A DNA stretch of 38,070 bases from Thermoplasmata archaeon (GTDB taxonomy: Archaea; Thermoplasmatota; Thermoplasmata; Lutacidiplasmatales; UBA184): assembly GCA_030037395.1 (NCBI GenBank), contig JASHRJ010000115.1, positions 1-38,070 on the forward strand. The letters are read 5' to 3'. The position numbers were made by a program, and so were the translations under genes. Position 1 is the stretch's first letter. Every line of letters begins with the position of its first letter. Positions 26,065 through 34,939 of the stretch are shown piece after piece. Below the pieces are notes generated by a model that did not search any database, was not told the DNA's origin, and was given only the letters and a program-made list of their open reading frames with translations.

Positions 26065-26069
26065 TCACG

Positions 26070-26492
26070 ATGTCCCTCCTCGAAGCGCCCTGGATCTCGC
26101 GTCACCGCCGCGGGCTCCGCCCGCTCGTCTATCACCTCCTCTGCCAGGGGGCCAAGACCGGTGCCGAGTTGATGGACGACATAGAGAGGATGAGCCGCGG
26201 GTTCTGGCGCCCGTCCCCCGGCTCGATCTACCCCCTTCTCGAAGAGATGACCCGCGACGGGGTGGTAAAGCGGGGCGCCGACGGCCGCTACTCGCTCACC
26301 GCGCCGGCGTCGGCGGAGCGGGGGTGGGGGCCCGGGAGGTTCGGCCCCCGCACCGTCGAAGAGGCGGTCGTGGAGCTCCGGGGCCTCCTCGCCTACCTGG
26401 AAGACCTCAAGCGGAGCCGCGCGGAGGAGTTCCAGCACGGCCTTCCGGCGATGAAGGAGATCGCCTCGAGGCTGGCCCGGATCGCCGAGTAG
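26070..26492 (+). CDS. PadR-family transcriptional regulator
   Basis: PLVYHLLCQGAKTGAELMDDIERMSRGFWRPSPGSIYPLLEEMTRDGVVKRGADGRYSLT: PadR winged-helix signature. Confidence 0.92.
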   Translation: MSLLEAPWISRHRRGLRPLVYHLLCQGAKTGAELMDDIERMSRGFWRPSPGSIYPLLEEMTRDGVVKRGADGRYSLTAPASAERGWGPGRFGPRTVEEAVVELRGLLAYLEDLKRSRAEEFQHGLPAMKEIASRLARIAE

Positions 26493-26498
26493 TTCACC

Positions 26499-27527
26499 AT
26501 GGGAGCGAAGGACCCGGCCGGATCGATCGTCGCGGGCGAGCTCACGAAGACCTACAACGGCACCGTGCGCGCCGTCCGGGGCGTTTCGTTCGCCGTCCGG
26601 CCGGGCGAGGTCTACGGCTTCCTCGGGCCGAACGGGGCGGGCAAGACGACGACGGTCTCGATGCTCAGCGCCGGCCTGCGGCCCACCTCGGGGCGCGCCA
26701 CGGTCGACGGCGTCGACGTGGGGGCTGAGCCGGATACGGTGAAGCGCCGGATCGGGGTCGTCTTTCAGGAGTCGACCGCCGACGGGGACCTCACCGGACG
26801 CGAGAACCTCGAGCTGGCGGCCGCGCTCTACTCCGTCCCGCGCAACGAGGTCCGGTCCCGGGTCGACGGCCTGCTCGAACGCATGCAGATCGGCGACGCC
26901 GCCGACCGCCTCGCGAAGACGTACTCGGGGGGCATGCGCCGTCGGCTCGAGCTCGCCGCGGGGATCGTCCACTCCCCCCGGGTGCTCTTCCTGGACGAGC
27001 CGACCCTCGGCCTCGACCCGCAAGGGCGCGCAGGGTTCTGGAAGTACGTGCTGGAGCTGCGCCAGGAGCACCAGATGACGGTCTTCGTCACCACCCACTA
27101 CTTGGAGGAGGCGGACGGGATGTGCGAGCGGGTCGCCATCATCGACCACGGGACGATCGTCGCCGCGGGCACCCCGGGCGAGCTGAAGGACCGCCTCGGG
27201 GGCGACATCGTCACCGTCCGCCCCTCGGTGCCGAATCCGTCGCTGGCGGAGCTTCTCGCCCAGGTCCCCGGGGTCGTCGCCGCCGTCGCGCAGGACGGCA
27301 GTTGCCGGCTCAAATGCACGAACGGCGAGGCGCTGGTGCCCGAGATCGTCGCGGCGTGCGTCCGCGCCGGCGTCGGCCTGCAGGGAGTCTCGCTCAAGCG
27401 CCCGAGCCTGGACGAGGTGTTCCTGGAGTTCACCGGCCGCGAGTTCCGAGAGGACGAGGGGCTCAGCGCCACCGACCGCGCCGTGATGGTCGGCCGGGTC
27501 CGACAGCAGCTCGGGGGCCGCCGATGA
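26499..27527 (+). CDS. ABC transporter ATP-binding protein (DrrA-like exporter)
   Basis: YGFLGPNGAGKTTTVSML (Walker A), TYSGGMRRRLELAAGIVHSPRVLFLDEPTLGLDPQGR (signature, Walker B), TTHYLEEAD. Confidence 0.96.
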   Translation: MGAKDPAGSIVAGELTKTYNGTVRAVRGVSFAVRPGEVYGFLGPNGAGKTTTVSMLSAGLRPTSGRATVDGVDVGAEPDTVKRRIGVVFQESTADGDLTGRENLELAAALYSVPRNEVRSRVDGLLERMQIGDAADRLAKTYSGGMRRRLELAAGIVHSPRVLFLDEPTLGLDPQGRAGFWKYVLELRQEHQMTVFVTTHYLEEADGMCERVAIIDHGTIVAAGTPGELKDRLGGDIVTVRPSVPNPSLAELLAQVPGVVAAVAQDGSCRLKCTNGEALVPEIVAACVRAGVGLQGVSLKRPSLDEVFLEFTGREFREDEGLSATDRAVMVGRVRQQLGGRR

Positions 27528-28354
27528 TCCGGGAGACCCTCGCGCTGACCCGGCGGGAGCTCCTCCGGCTCGGCCGCAACCCGCAGGCGATCGTGACGTC
27601 GCTCCTGCTCCCGATCCTCTACCTGCTGCTGTTCGGCCAGGCGCTCAACTTCGGCCGCCTGTTCTCGAGCAACCCGGCCGAGTTCGTCCCGTACGTGAAC
27701 GGGGCCCCGACCTACTTCAGCTACTTTGCCGCCGGGATGGCCGGCTTCGTCGCCGTGACCGCCACGTTGTTCATCGGCGCGAACGTGATCTTCGACCGGC
27801 TGTTCGGGGTCCTGAAACGAATCGCCTCGACGCCCGCCTCGGCGATCTCGATCTTCGGCTCCCGCCTGCTGGCGGGCCTCGTCCAACCGGTCGGGCTCGC
27901 GTTCCTGGTCCTCGGCCTCGCGGTGGCGCTCGGACCCCTCGGGCTGAGCGGACTTCACGTCACCGCGAGCGTCGGGGTCGTGGCGGCGGGCGAGATCCTC
28001 CTCGCGATCGTGATCCTGTCGGTGATGTTCGCCTCGCTGTTCCTTGCGATCGGCTTCTCGGTCGAGCAGCCCCAGACGTACTTCGCGGTCGTGAACGCGA
28101 TCAACCTGCCGGTGCTGCTCACCTCTGCGGCCCTCTACCCGTGGGGGATCCTCCCCGGGTGGATGCAGGTGATCGCCTCGTACAACCCGATCACCCTCGC
28201 GGTGACGGTCCTGCGACTCGACCTGTTCTCGGGGGCGGCGGCGTACTACCCGTACTCCGCGGGGATCTACCTGCTCGGCCTGCTAGGGTGGGCGGCGGCG
28301 ATGATCCTGCTCGCGACGCTCCTCGCCCGGCGGGCGCTCGCGCCGCGGCAGTAG
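27524..28354 (+). CDS. ABC-2 type transporter permease
   Basis: MIRETLALTRRELLRLGRNPQAIVTSLLLPILYLLLFGQAL...; six hydrophobic segments; ATGA overlap with the ATPase gene. Confidence 0.94.
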   Translation: MIRETLALTRRELLRLGRNPQAIVTSLLLPILYLLLFGQALNFGRLFSSNPAEFVPYVNGAPTYFSYFAAGMAGFVAVTATLFIGANVIFDRLFGVLKRIASTPASAISIFGSRLLAGLVQPVGLAFLVLGLAVALGPLGLSGLHVTASVGVVAAGEILLAIVILSVMFASLFLAIGFSVEQPQTYFAVVNAINLPVLLTSAALYPWGILPGWMQVIASYNPITLAVTVLRLDLFSGAAAYYPYSAGIYLLGLLGWAAAMILLATLLARRALAPRQ

Positions 28355-28364
28355 GACCGGGGCG

Positions 28365-28940
28365 CTACGGGGCGGGCGCCCCGGCGCCCTTCTCCACGAA
28401 CGGCTTCCAGGCCTGGGCCTCGGCGTCGTAGTCGACCCGCTGGAGCTCGACGACGAACCCCTTCAGGAGCTCCCCCGGTGCCGGCCGGACCGAGATCGCG
28501 TAGACGTAGATCCCGAACCCCATGAACTCCACCGCCCGACGGAGGACCTCCGGGAGCGCGTCGCGCGGGACGGTCACCCGGATCGCGGTCTCGCCAAGCA
28601 TCTGGGAGAACTCGTCAAGGTCGAACGGCCGTTCGAGCCGGATCAGTCCCGTCGGGACGGTGCCCGCGGGAGACGCGGCCGGGGGCGCGACGGACCCCGG
28701 CGGGGCCGTCGGGGAGGTGCGGGGAGCTGCGGGTGCGGGCGCGGCCGGGAGTACCGGCGGGGAGGCCCCCTCCCTGGGGGGATAGCGGTCCAGCACCGGA
28801 GAGGGGTCCCGTCCGACGAACCGGGGATGCCGCTGCGACGCCGGTCGGCTCCGTTTGCGCGCGCGGGGCGTCGCCGAGCGCTTGCGGGCGGTGCCTCGCC
28901 GCTTCGTCGGCACGGGCCCGGTCGAGCCTCCCCGACCCAT
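28365..28940 (-). CDS. Uncharacterised protein: basic disordered N-terminus, Pro/Ala linker, small C-terminal domain
   Basis: 191 aa from ATG 28940; MGRGGSTGPVPTKRRGTARKRSATPRARKRSRPASQRHPR...IRLERPFDLDEFSQMLGETAIRVTVPRDALPEVLRRAVEFMGFGIYVYAISVRPAPGELLKGFVVELQRVDYDAEAQAWKPFVE. Confidence 0.68.
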   Translation of the reverse strand: MGRGGSTGPVPTKRRGTARKRSATPRARKRSRPASQRHPRFVGRDPSPVLDRYPPREGASPPVLPAAPAPAAPRTSPTAPPGSVAPPAASPAGTVPTGLIRLERPFDLDEFSQMLGETAIRVTVPRDALPEVLRRAVEFMGFGIYVYAISVRPAPGELLKGFVVELQRVDYDAEAQAWKPFVEKGAGAPAP

Positions 28941-29029
28941 AACCTCTCGGCCGGCGAGGTAAGGCCCCCCGGTCCCGAGCGTGGCCAGCAGCCTCAGCCG
29001 GCGCCCGGGCTCCCGGGGTCGCCTGACCT

Positions 29030-29971
29030 CTACCCGCGCCTCGCCCCGGGTATCTGCGGGAACGACAGCCGCAGCAGCGACCGGGGCTCCAGCCGGCGCA
29101 TCCGCTCTCCCAACGGGATCGTCGCGACTGTAAGGCCGGCCCAGCCGAACACCCGGGTACTGTGTACAGTAAGGAGGCGACCGTCGAACAGGAACCGCCC
29201 GGCGATGTCCGGGTCGTGCCCGCGGAGGAACACCGAGGTGTCGGACCGGTCGAGGAACGCTTCCAGGTTGTCGCGCCGGATCGGCGTCTGCTCGATCCCC
29301 CGGTGGCCGCAGGCCGGAGAGCCTTCCACGTCGTTCCAGACGACCTGGAGCAGCAGCTGATCCGAGTCGTCCTCGAGGGCGGCCCTCCACTCGCGGTTCG
29401 TGTCCAGCGGAAACCCCGCGTGGGCGAGGTAGGCTCCGCTCTCCGTACGGGCGGCGAGCGGGAGGCGGTCGAACAGGTCCTCGATCCGATCCGCGACGCC
29501 CGGCCCCCCCCAGAGCTCCTCGGCCTCGTCCCGAAGGGCGTGCATCCCTCCGGAGATCCTCCGCTGCGTCTCGTGGTTGCCGCGAAGGAGCAGGACCCGG
29601 TCCGGGAGCGCCGCCCGCAGGGATAGGAGGTACAGCGCGTTCCGCAGCGACCCGAGCGGGAGCTCCGGGGGGGTGCGGTCGACGTAATCTCCCAGCGCCA
29701 CCCACCGGGCCTTAGGCTCGGCACCTAGCAGGAACCTAGCCGCCAGGTACTCGGAGGTGGGCCAGTCCGCGTGGGTATCGCCCACGATGAGCGCCTCTTG
29801 GTGGGGGATCGAGGGTACCTCTACCAGCCGTCGGGCCGGTATCGCGGCCGTCCAACGGTCGAGCGCCTCCAGCACGTCGGCCTCCGGCCACGAAGACACC
29901 CGCGCCGGATCGATTGGCGCGTCGGCGGGCACGGACACGGCTCTCCCGGGGGAACCCGGGAGCCGCCCCAC
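29030..29971 (-). CDS. PPP-family serine/threonine protein phosphatase-like metallophosphoesterase
   Basis: GDTHADW (variant of GDxHG), LGDYVDRTPPEL, LLLRGNHETQR, YLAHAGFPLD, FLRGHDPD. Confidence 0.88.
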   Translation of the reverse strand: MGRLPGSPGRAVSVPADAPIDPARVSSWPEADVLEALDRWTAAIPARRLVEVPSIPHQEALIVGDTHADWPTSEYLAARFLLGAEPKARWVALGDYVDRTPPELPLGSLRNALYLLSLRAALPDRVLLLRGNHETQRRISGGMHALRDEAEELWGGPGVADRIEDLFDRLPLAARTESGAYLAHAGFPLDTNREWRAALEDDSDQLLLQVVWNDVEGSPACGHRGIEQTPIRRDNLEAFLDRSDTSVFLRGHDPDIAGRFLFDGRLLTVHSTRVFGWAGLTVATIPLGERMRRLEPRSLLRLSFPQIPGARRG

Positions 29972-30233
29972 GGCATAGCGGCACCGTCCCCCCAGGCCTT
30001 ACCCTCACGCGGGAGCAGGGGACCGAGCGCGCAGGAACGCGGGGGACCCGGCTCCCGGGTCCAAGGTCGACGGCCAGGGCAGGCGGTTGTAGCGGGCGAG
30101 ACCGTGCGATTGCACGTCACGGGACCCAACTTTTGTCGCGTCCTGGACGACAGATGGGTTATGTAGGGCGGAGTGGGTGGGCAAGCCAAGCCCAGGCCCC
30201 CGTGGGGCCGGGCGAGGACGGAGGAATCAAGCG

Positions 30234-31943
30234 ATGCCGGCGCGTGTGATGAAGGAGTTCCAGGCCCCGCGGGGGCTGCCCCGGAAGACCGCCTCGGTCT
30301 GCCCGGAGTGCATCAAGGTGATCCCGGCGATCGTCCGCGAGAAGGAGGGCCGGGTCATCATGGAAAAGACCTGCCGGGCGCACGGCTACTTCTGGGACAT
30401 CATCTCCAACGATGTCGACTTCTACCTCCGGATGGAGGTGTATGCTCACGACGGGGTCGGTTACGAGAACCCGTACTACGACAAGTTCCGCGGCTGCCCG
30501 ACCACCTGCGGAATGTGCAGCCACCACAAGTCGCACACCGGGCTCGCCCTGGTCGACCTGACCAACCGCTGCAACCTGAAGTGCCCGGTCTGCTTCGCGA
30601 ACGCCAACGCGGCCGGCTACGTCTTCGAGCCGACCCGCGAGCAGATCTACTTCATGCTGAAGACCCTCCGGGAGCAGAAGCCGGTCGGGACCGTCGCCGT
30701 CCAGTTCTCGGGCGGGGAGCCGACGCTCTCGCCGCTGTTCCTGGACGCGGTGGGGATGTCCCGCGACCTCGGCTTCAAGCAGATCCAGGTCGCGACCAAC
30801 GGGATCCGGGTCGCCAACGAGCCCGGGTTCGCCCAGGCGTGCCGCGACGCGGGCCTGCACACGCTCTACCTCCAGTTCGACGGACTGGACGACGAGATCT
30901 ACCGCAAGGTGCGGGGCGTCCCGCTGCTCAAGGTGAAGCAGAAGGCGATCCAGGCCGCGCGGGAGACCCACGCGCCCGCGACCGAGCTCGCCGCGGGCAA
31001 GCCGGACAAGCCGCTCTCCGTCGTGCTCGTCCCCACCCTGGTCGGTGGGTTCAACGAGAAGGAGATCTGGCCGACGGTCCGGTTCGCCATCGACAACCTG
31101 GACGTCGTCCGCGGGGTCAACTTCCAGCCGGTCGCGCTCACGGCGCGGATCCCGGACAAGGACCGATTCCAGATGCGGTTCACCCAGTCGGACCTGGTCC
31201 GGATCCTGTGCACGGACGGACCGTTCGAGAAGTCGGACTTCTTCCCGGTGCCGTCGGTCGCCCCGATCTCCGAGCTCGCCTCGATCATCCACGGCGAGGA
31301 GAAGATGACGCTCACGACGCACCCGGGGTGCGGCTGCGCGACGTTCGCGTTCGTCTCCCAGGACGGACAGAAGATCACGCCGCTGCCGCGGTTCATGGAT
31401 GTCGACGGGTTCTTCGAGAACATCGAGTCGATGATCGAGAAGTACCGGGACGCCCGGTTCGCCCGGGTCCGCACCGCGGTCGCCGGCGCCCGGCTCCTGC
31501 ACGACGTCGCGAAGTACTTCGACTTCTCGAAGGCGCCGGAGGGGGTCAGCGAGAAGAACTGCGTCCGGATCATCGCGTCGATCTTCACCGAGGGCAACAA
31601 GGAGGCCGTCGCGAAGTTCACCTGGCGGACGCTCTACATCGGGAACATGCACTTCCAGGACGCCTACGACTACGATATCCAGCGCCTGATGCGCTGCGAC
31701 ATTCACTACGCGGTGCCGGACGGGCGGATCATCCCGTTCTGCTCGTACAACTCGGGCCCGATCTACCGGACGGAGGTCGAGAAGAAGTTCTCGATCCCGA
31801 TCCCCGACTGGCAGCGGGCGAAGTCGCAGACCGGCGTGACGCTGAAGACGATCGAGACGATGGGCGTCAACGGCGAGGTCGTCGTCGACCCCGAGTACTA
31901 CAAGGTCCGCGCGCTCAAGGGCGCGCCCGGGATGTCGTCGTAG
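30234..31943 (+). CDS. tes-like: Radical SAM protein of the tetraether lipid synthase (Tes/MJ0619-like) family
   Basis: N-terminal CPECIKV..CRAHGYF, CPTTCGMCSHHKSHTGLALVDLTNRCNLKCPVCFANAN (CxxxCxxC), VQFSGGEPTLSP, HPGCGCATF: multi-Cys architecture; gaggaa RBS-like sequence just upstream. Confidence 0.8.
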   Translation: MPARVMKEFQAPRGLPRKTASVCPECIKVIPAIVREKEGRVIMEKTCRAHGYFWDIISNDVDFYLRMEVYAHDGVGYENPYYDKFRGCPTTCGMCSHHKSHTGLALVDLTNRCNLKCPVCFANANAAGYVFEPTREQIYFMLKTLREQKPVGTVAVQFSGGEPTLSPLFLDAVGMSRDLGFKQIQVATNGIRVANEPGFAQACRDAGLHTLYLQFDGLDDEIYRKVRGVPLLKVKQKAIQAARETHAPATELAAGKPDKPLSVVLVPTLVGGFNEKEIWPTVRFAIDNLDVVRGVNFQPVALTARIPDKDRFQMRFTQSDLVRILCTDGPFEKSDFFPVPSVAPISELASIIHGEEKMTLTTHPGCGCATFAFVSQDGQKITPLPRFMDVDGFFENIESMIEKYRDARFARVRTAVAGARLLHDVAKYFDFSKAPEGVSEKNCVRIIASIFTEGNKEAVAKFTWRTLYIGNMHFQDAYDYDIQRLMRCDIHYAVPDGRIIPFCSYNSGPIYRTEVEKKFSIPIPDWQRAKSQTGVTLKTIETMGVNGEVVVDPEYYKVRALKGAPGMSS

Positions 31944-32463
31944 GCTCGGTCGGCCGGCGCCTCGATCGCCCAACCTCTTCCCCGCTCCCTTCTTCTTCGG
32001 CGTCGGTCGCGGGGTCGGACGGCTCCTCCCAGAGGACATTCCCCGGCCGGTCGACCTCGCGGATCTCGTGGGGAGGCGTCCGGGCGAGCTCGGCGAGGCG
32101 TCGGTCGATCTCCTTCCAGAGCCTCTCGACCGCCGGGCCCGCGGGGGCCGAGAGGGCCTCCCCCGGGAGCCGGGGCGGCGCGCCGAGCCAGCTCCAGACC
32201 GCCTCGAGGTGCTTGCAGGTCCCCAGCCCCCGGCGCGCGAAGTCCGGGCAGGTGCAGAGCGCGGCGTCCCGCTGGGGGAACAGCGGAAGGAACACCCGGT
32301 AGCTGGTCCGATGGATCGGGTTGAGGACCTCCAGCCGGACGAACGGCTCGGTCCCTCGGAGCCGCACGTCCAGCGGCTCCTCGGCGGCCCGAAGGCGTCG
32401 GGAACGGACCGCCTCCGGGGAGGGGGCGGTCACGCGGGACGGTCGGGCCGGCCCTCGCCGCAT
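31915..32463 (-). CDS. SWIM zinc-finger protein
   Basis: CTCPDFARRGLGTCKHLEAVWSWL = CxC-x10-CxH SWIM motif; the track ORF begins at 32517, but a TATA-like ataacta near 32520-32526 favours ATG 32463. Confidence 0.78.
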   Translation of the reverse strand: MRRGPARPSRVTAPSPEAVRSRRLRAAEEPLDVRLRGTEPFVRLEVLNPIHRTSYRVFLPLFPQRDAALCTCPDFARRGLGTCKHLEAVWSWLGAPPRLPGEALSAPAGPAVERLWKEIDRRLAELARTPPHEIREVDRPGNVLWEEPSDPATDAEEEGSGEEVGRSRRRPTEPTTTSRARP

Positions 32464-32613
32464 CGGGGCGGCAGCGCAAGGACCGTTCAAGACCCTGCCG
32501 GCCGGCCGTCCAAACAAAGCTAGTTATGGGCCGGGGGACCCGGACCCCTCCGAGGGTGCCGGGCCGCGCGCGGCCGTGGCCCGCCCCCCGGCCCACGAGC
32601 GCACGGGATCCGG

Positions 32614-33930
32614 ATGGACACGACCACCCTGTTCGTCGTCGGGCTGTTCCTGCTGGTCGGCTGCGCGGTCGCGGTCGGGGAGCTCGTCAGCCGCCTGGGC
32701 CAGACGGCGCTGATCGGCCAGCTCGCGGTCGGGGTGGTGCTCGGCCCCACGCTGCTGGGCGGCCCGCTCGGACTCACCGCGATCTCCCCGGAGTTCTCGG
32801 GCCTCGAGATCCTGGCGACGTTCTTCGTGCTGATGACCGCCGGTCTCGCGGTGACGCCGGACCAGATCTATGCCACCGGCGGTCCGTCGGCCGCGCTCGG
32901 GATCACGATCTTCGTGGTCCCGTTCCTGGCGGGTTCCGGGGTGGTTCACCTCCTCTACCCGGCGCTCGGCTGGACGGAGGGCCTGTTCGTCTCGCTGACG
33001 ATCTCGATCACCGCGCTGCCGGTGCTGGGGGTCATGCTCCGCGAGTTCGGGCTGTTCGGGACCCGCTTCGGCACCTTCCTGCTGAACGGAGCCGTCGTGA
33101 ACGAGCTGGCGGCCGTCACGACGTTCTCGATCCTCCTGAGGGCCCACGCCACCGGCTACGCGCTGGGGGCGAGCGCGGCGATCGCCGGGCTCACGGTCGT
33201 GGTGTTCCTCACCTCGATCCTGGCGGTCCACTTCGGTCTACGGAGCTTGCGCGAGCTCCACCTGTGGGACCGACTCGTGGCGCGGTTCCGGCGGGACTGG
33301 CATTCGCCGGAGGGCGGCTTCGCGTTCCTGATGGTCGGGGGTCTCGCGGCGGCCCTCTACTCGCAGCTGCTCGGGCTGACGTTCCTGGTCGGGGCGTTCT
33401 ACGCGGGTCTGTTGGTGACGCCGGCGAGCGCCGGGGTCCGAGAGCACCGCGACATCACGAGGATCTTCGAGGCCGTGACCTGGGGGTTCTTCATCCCGCT
33501 GTTCTTCGCTCTGGTCGGCTTCGGCATGGACCTCAGGACCCTCCTCGCCTCCCCCCTCGTGCTCGCGGGATTCGCGGCCCTCTGCTTGTTCGCGTTCGTC
33601 TCCAAGCTGTCCGTCGGGGGGCTGGTCGCCCGGGCGCTCGGCTGGCCACCGGAGGACGCCCTTGCGGCCGGTTTCCTGCTCGCGAGCCGCGGCGCGGTAG
33701 AGCTCGCGATGGCGGTCCTCCTCCTCTCCCTCGGCATCTTCGACACCGCGGTGTACACCGTGGTCGCCGGCGTGGGGCTCGTGACGACGTTCCTCAGCCC
33801 GTTCGGGGCCCGGCCGTTCGTCCGCCCAGGGATCGGACCGGGGGGTCCGCCCGTGGCGGGGAGCGCCCGGCCCGGGCCGGGGTCCCTGCCGTCGGGGCCG
33901 CCGGAGGCGGGCGGGAGTCCCCCGGCGTAG
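32614..33930 (+). CDS. CPA2-family cation:proton antiporter (KefB/NapA-like)
   Basis: ELVSRLGQTALIGQLAVGVVLGPTLLG, VLMTAGLAVTPDQI, FVSLTISITALPVLGVMLREFGL, FFALVGFGMDL, ASRGAVELAMAVLLLSLGIFD; about 12 TM. Confidence 0.92.
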   Translation: MDTTTLFVVGLFLLVGCAVAVGELVSRLGQTALIGQLAVGVVLGPTLLGGPLGLTAISPEFSGLEILATFFVLMTAGLAVTPDQIYATGGPSAALGITIFVVPFLAGSGVVHLLYPALGWTEGLFVSLTISITALPVLGVMLREFGLFGTRFGTFLLNGAVVNELAAVTTFSILLRAHATGYALGASAAIAGLTVVVFLTSILAVHFGLRSLRELHLWDRLVARFRRDWHSPEGGFAFLMVGGLAAALYSQLLGLTFLVGAFYAGLLVTPASAGVREHRDITRIFEAVTWGFFIPLFFALVGFGMDLRTLLASPLVLAGFAALCLFAFVSKLSVGGLVARALGWPPEDALAAGFLLASRGAVELAMAVLLLSLGIFDTAVYTVVAGVGLVTTFLSPFGARPFVRPGIGPGGPPVAGSARPGPGSLPSGPPEAGGSPPA

Positions 33931-33979
33931 GCGGCCGCGGGGGGCCGACCTTCTTACCTCCGAAAGGTACCGCCGGAGC

Positions 33980-34213
33980 GTGTCCGACACCGAGGGATCG
34001 GGCCCTCGCGGTCGCCCGCGGACCCGCCTCCGCCTCTCGCGTCGCGCGAAGCTCGGCCTCGGCCTGCTGCTCACCGTGGTCGGTCTGTTCGTGATCGGGG
34101 GGACCGTGCCGACGGCCCCCGGCACGCTGGAGCGTGCGCTGGCGGTCACGGGGGTCGCCGCCGTCGCGCTCTGGCTGGGCGGGATCCTGCTCGGCGCCGG
34201 GAGCCGAAGGTAG
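33980..34213 (+). CDS. Small two-TM membrane protein with basic N-terminus
   Basis: 77 aa; AKLGLGLLLTVVGLFVIGGTV and AVTGVAAVALWLGGILLGAG. Confidence 0.6.
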   Translation: MSDTEGSGPRGRPRTRLRLSRRAKLGLGLLLTVVGLFVIGGTVPTAPGTLERALAVTGVAAVALWLGGILLGAGSRR

Positions 34214-34287
34214 CCCCCGGTTGCCGCGCGCGTGCAGCGGGCACCGCCCGCACAGATTTCTTATAGCGATCCCGACTCGCGCTCGTT

Positions 34288-34866
34288 GTGGAGTACGTCG
34301 TGGTCCGGGCGACCCACCCGACGTGGCTCACGATGCAACTGCCGGCCGAAGTCGCGCAGCTGATCTGCTTCGACCCCGGCTCCGACCCTGAGGTCGCCGC
34401 GGCCCAGTCGATCGCCTTCCTCGCCCGGGGACCCGGGGTCTCCCGGGTCATTGCCACGCACCCCGCCCGCGAGGCGCTCGCCGTGGAGACGGTCCGGGAC
34501 CGACTTCTCGCGACGGCCCGGCCCGGGCGCCCGCACCTGTTCACCCTGCCGGCGGCCGTGGCCCAGCACCTCGGCCTGAAGGTGTACCTGCGCGGCCACC
34601 GGCTCAAGGGGACCGACGACTCCGTCGCCTGGCTGGTCCCAGCCCCGGAGTACTACGAGTTCCGCTCGGTCACCGAGGGCGGCAAGCCGTGGCGGGGGCC
34701 GTCGGGCGGGCCGTTCGCCCACGTCTACCTCGTGCGCTCCCTGGTCCCGTTCCCCCGCGAACTCGACGCGCTCGCCGACCTCGAGATCCGTATCGAGGAG
34801 GAGGAGTGGCGACCCGCGGTCGCAGCGCTCCAGCGGGTCGGGCGAGGCCGCCGGACGGCGTCGTAG
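34288..34866 (+). CDS. Uncharacterised archaeal protein
   Basis: 192 aa, GTG start; TATA-like cttatagcg ~25-30 nt upstream suggests a leaderless transcript. Confidence 0.7.
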   Translation: MEYVVVRATHPTWLTMQLPAEVAQLICFDPGSDPEVAAAQSIAFLARGPGVSRVIATHPAREALAVETVRDRLLATARPGRPHLFTLPAAVAQHLGLKVYLRGHRLKGTDDSVAWLVPAPEYYEFRSVTEGGKPWRGPSGGPFAHVYLVRSLVPFPRELDALADLEIRIEEEEWRPAVAALQRVGRGRRTAS

Positions 34867-34939
34867 ACGCCCCCGGGTTAGTCGTCGGGCCGGCCGCCTC
34901 CCAACAGTATATATACCGATACCAAGGATACTTTTGTGC

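Noticed and set aside
26499-28354. Antibiotic-biosynthesis cluster suggested by the DrrAB-like exporter
   Set aside because: No biosynthetic enzymes nearby; PadR + ABC-2 exporter cassettes are common and not evidence of a BGC.
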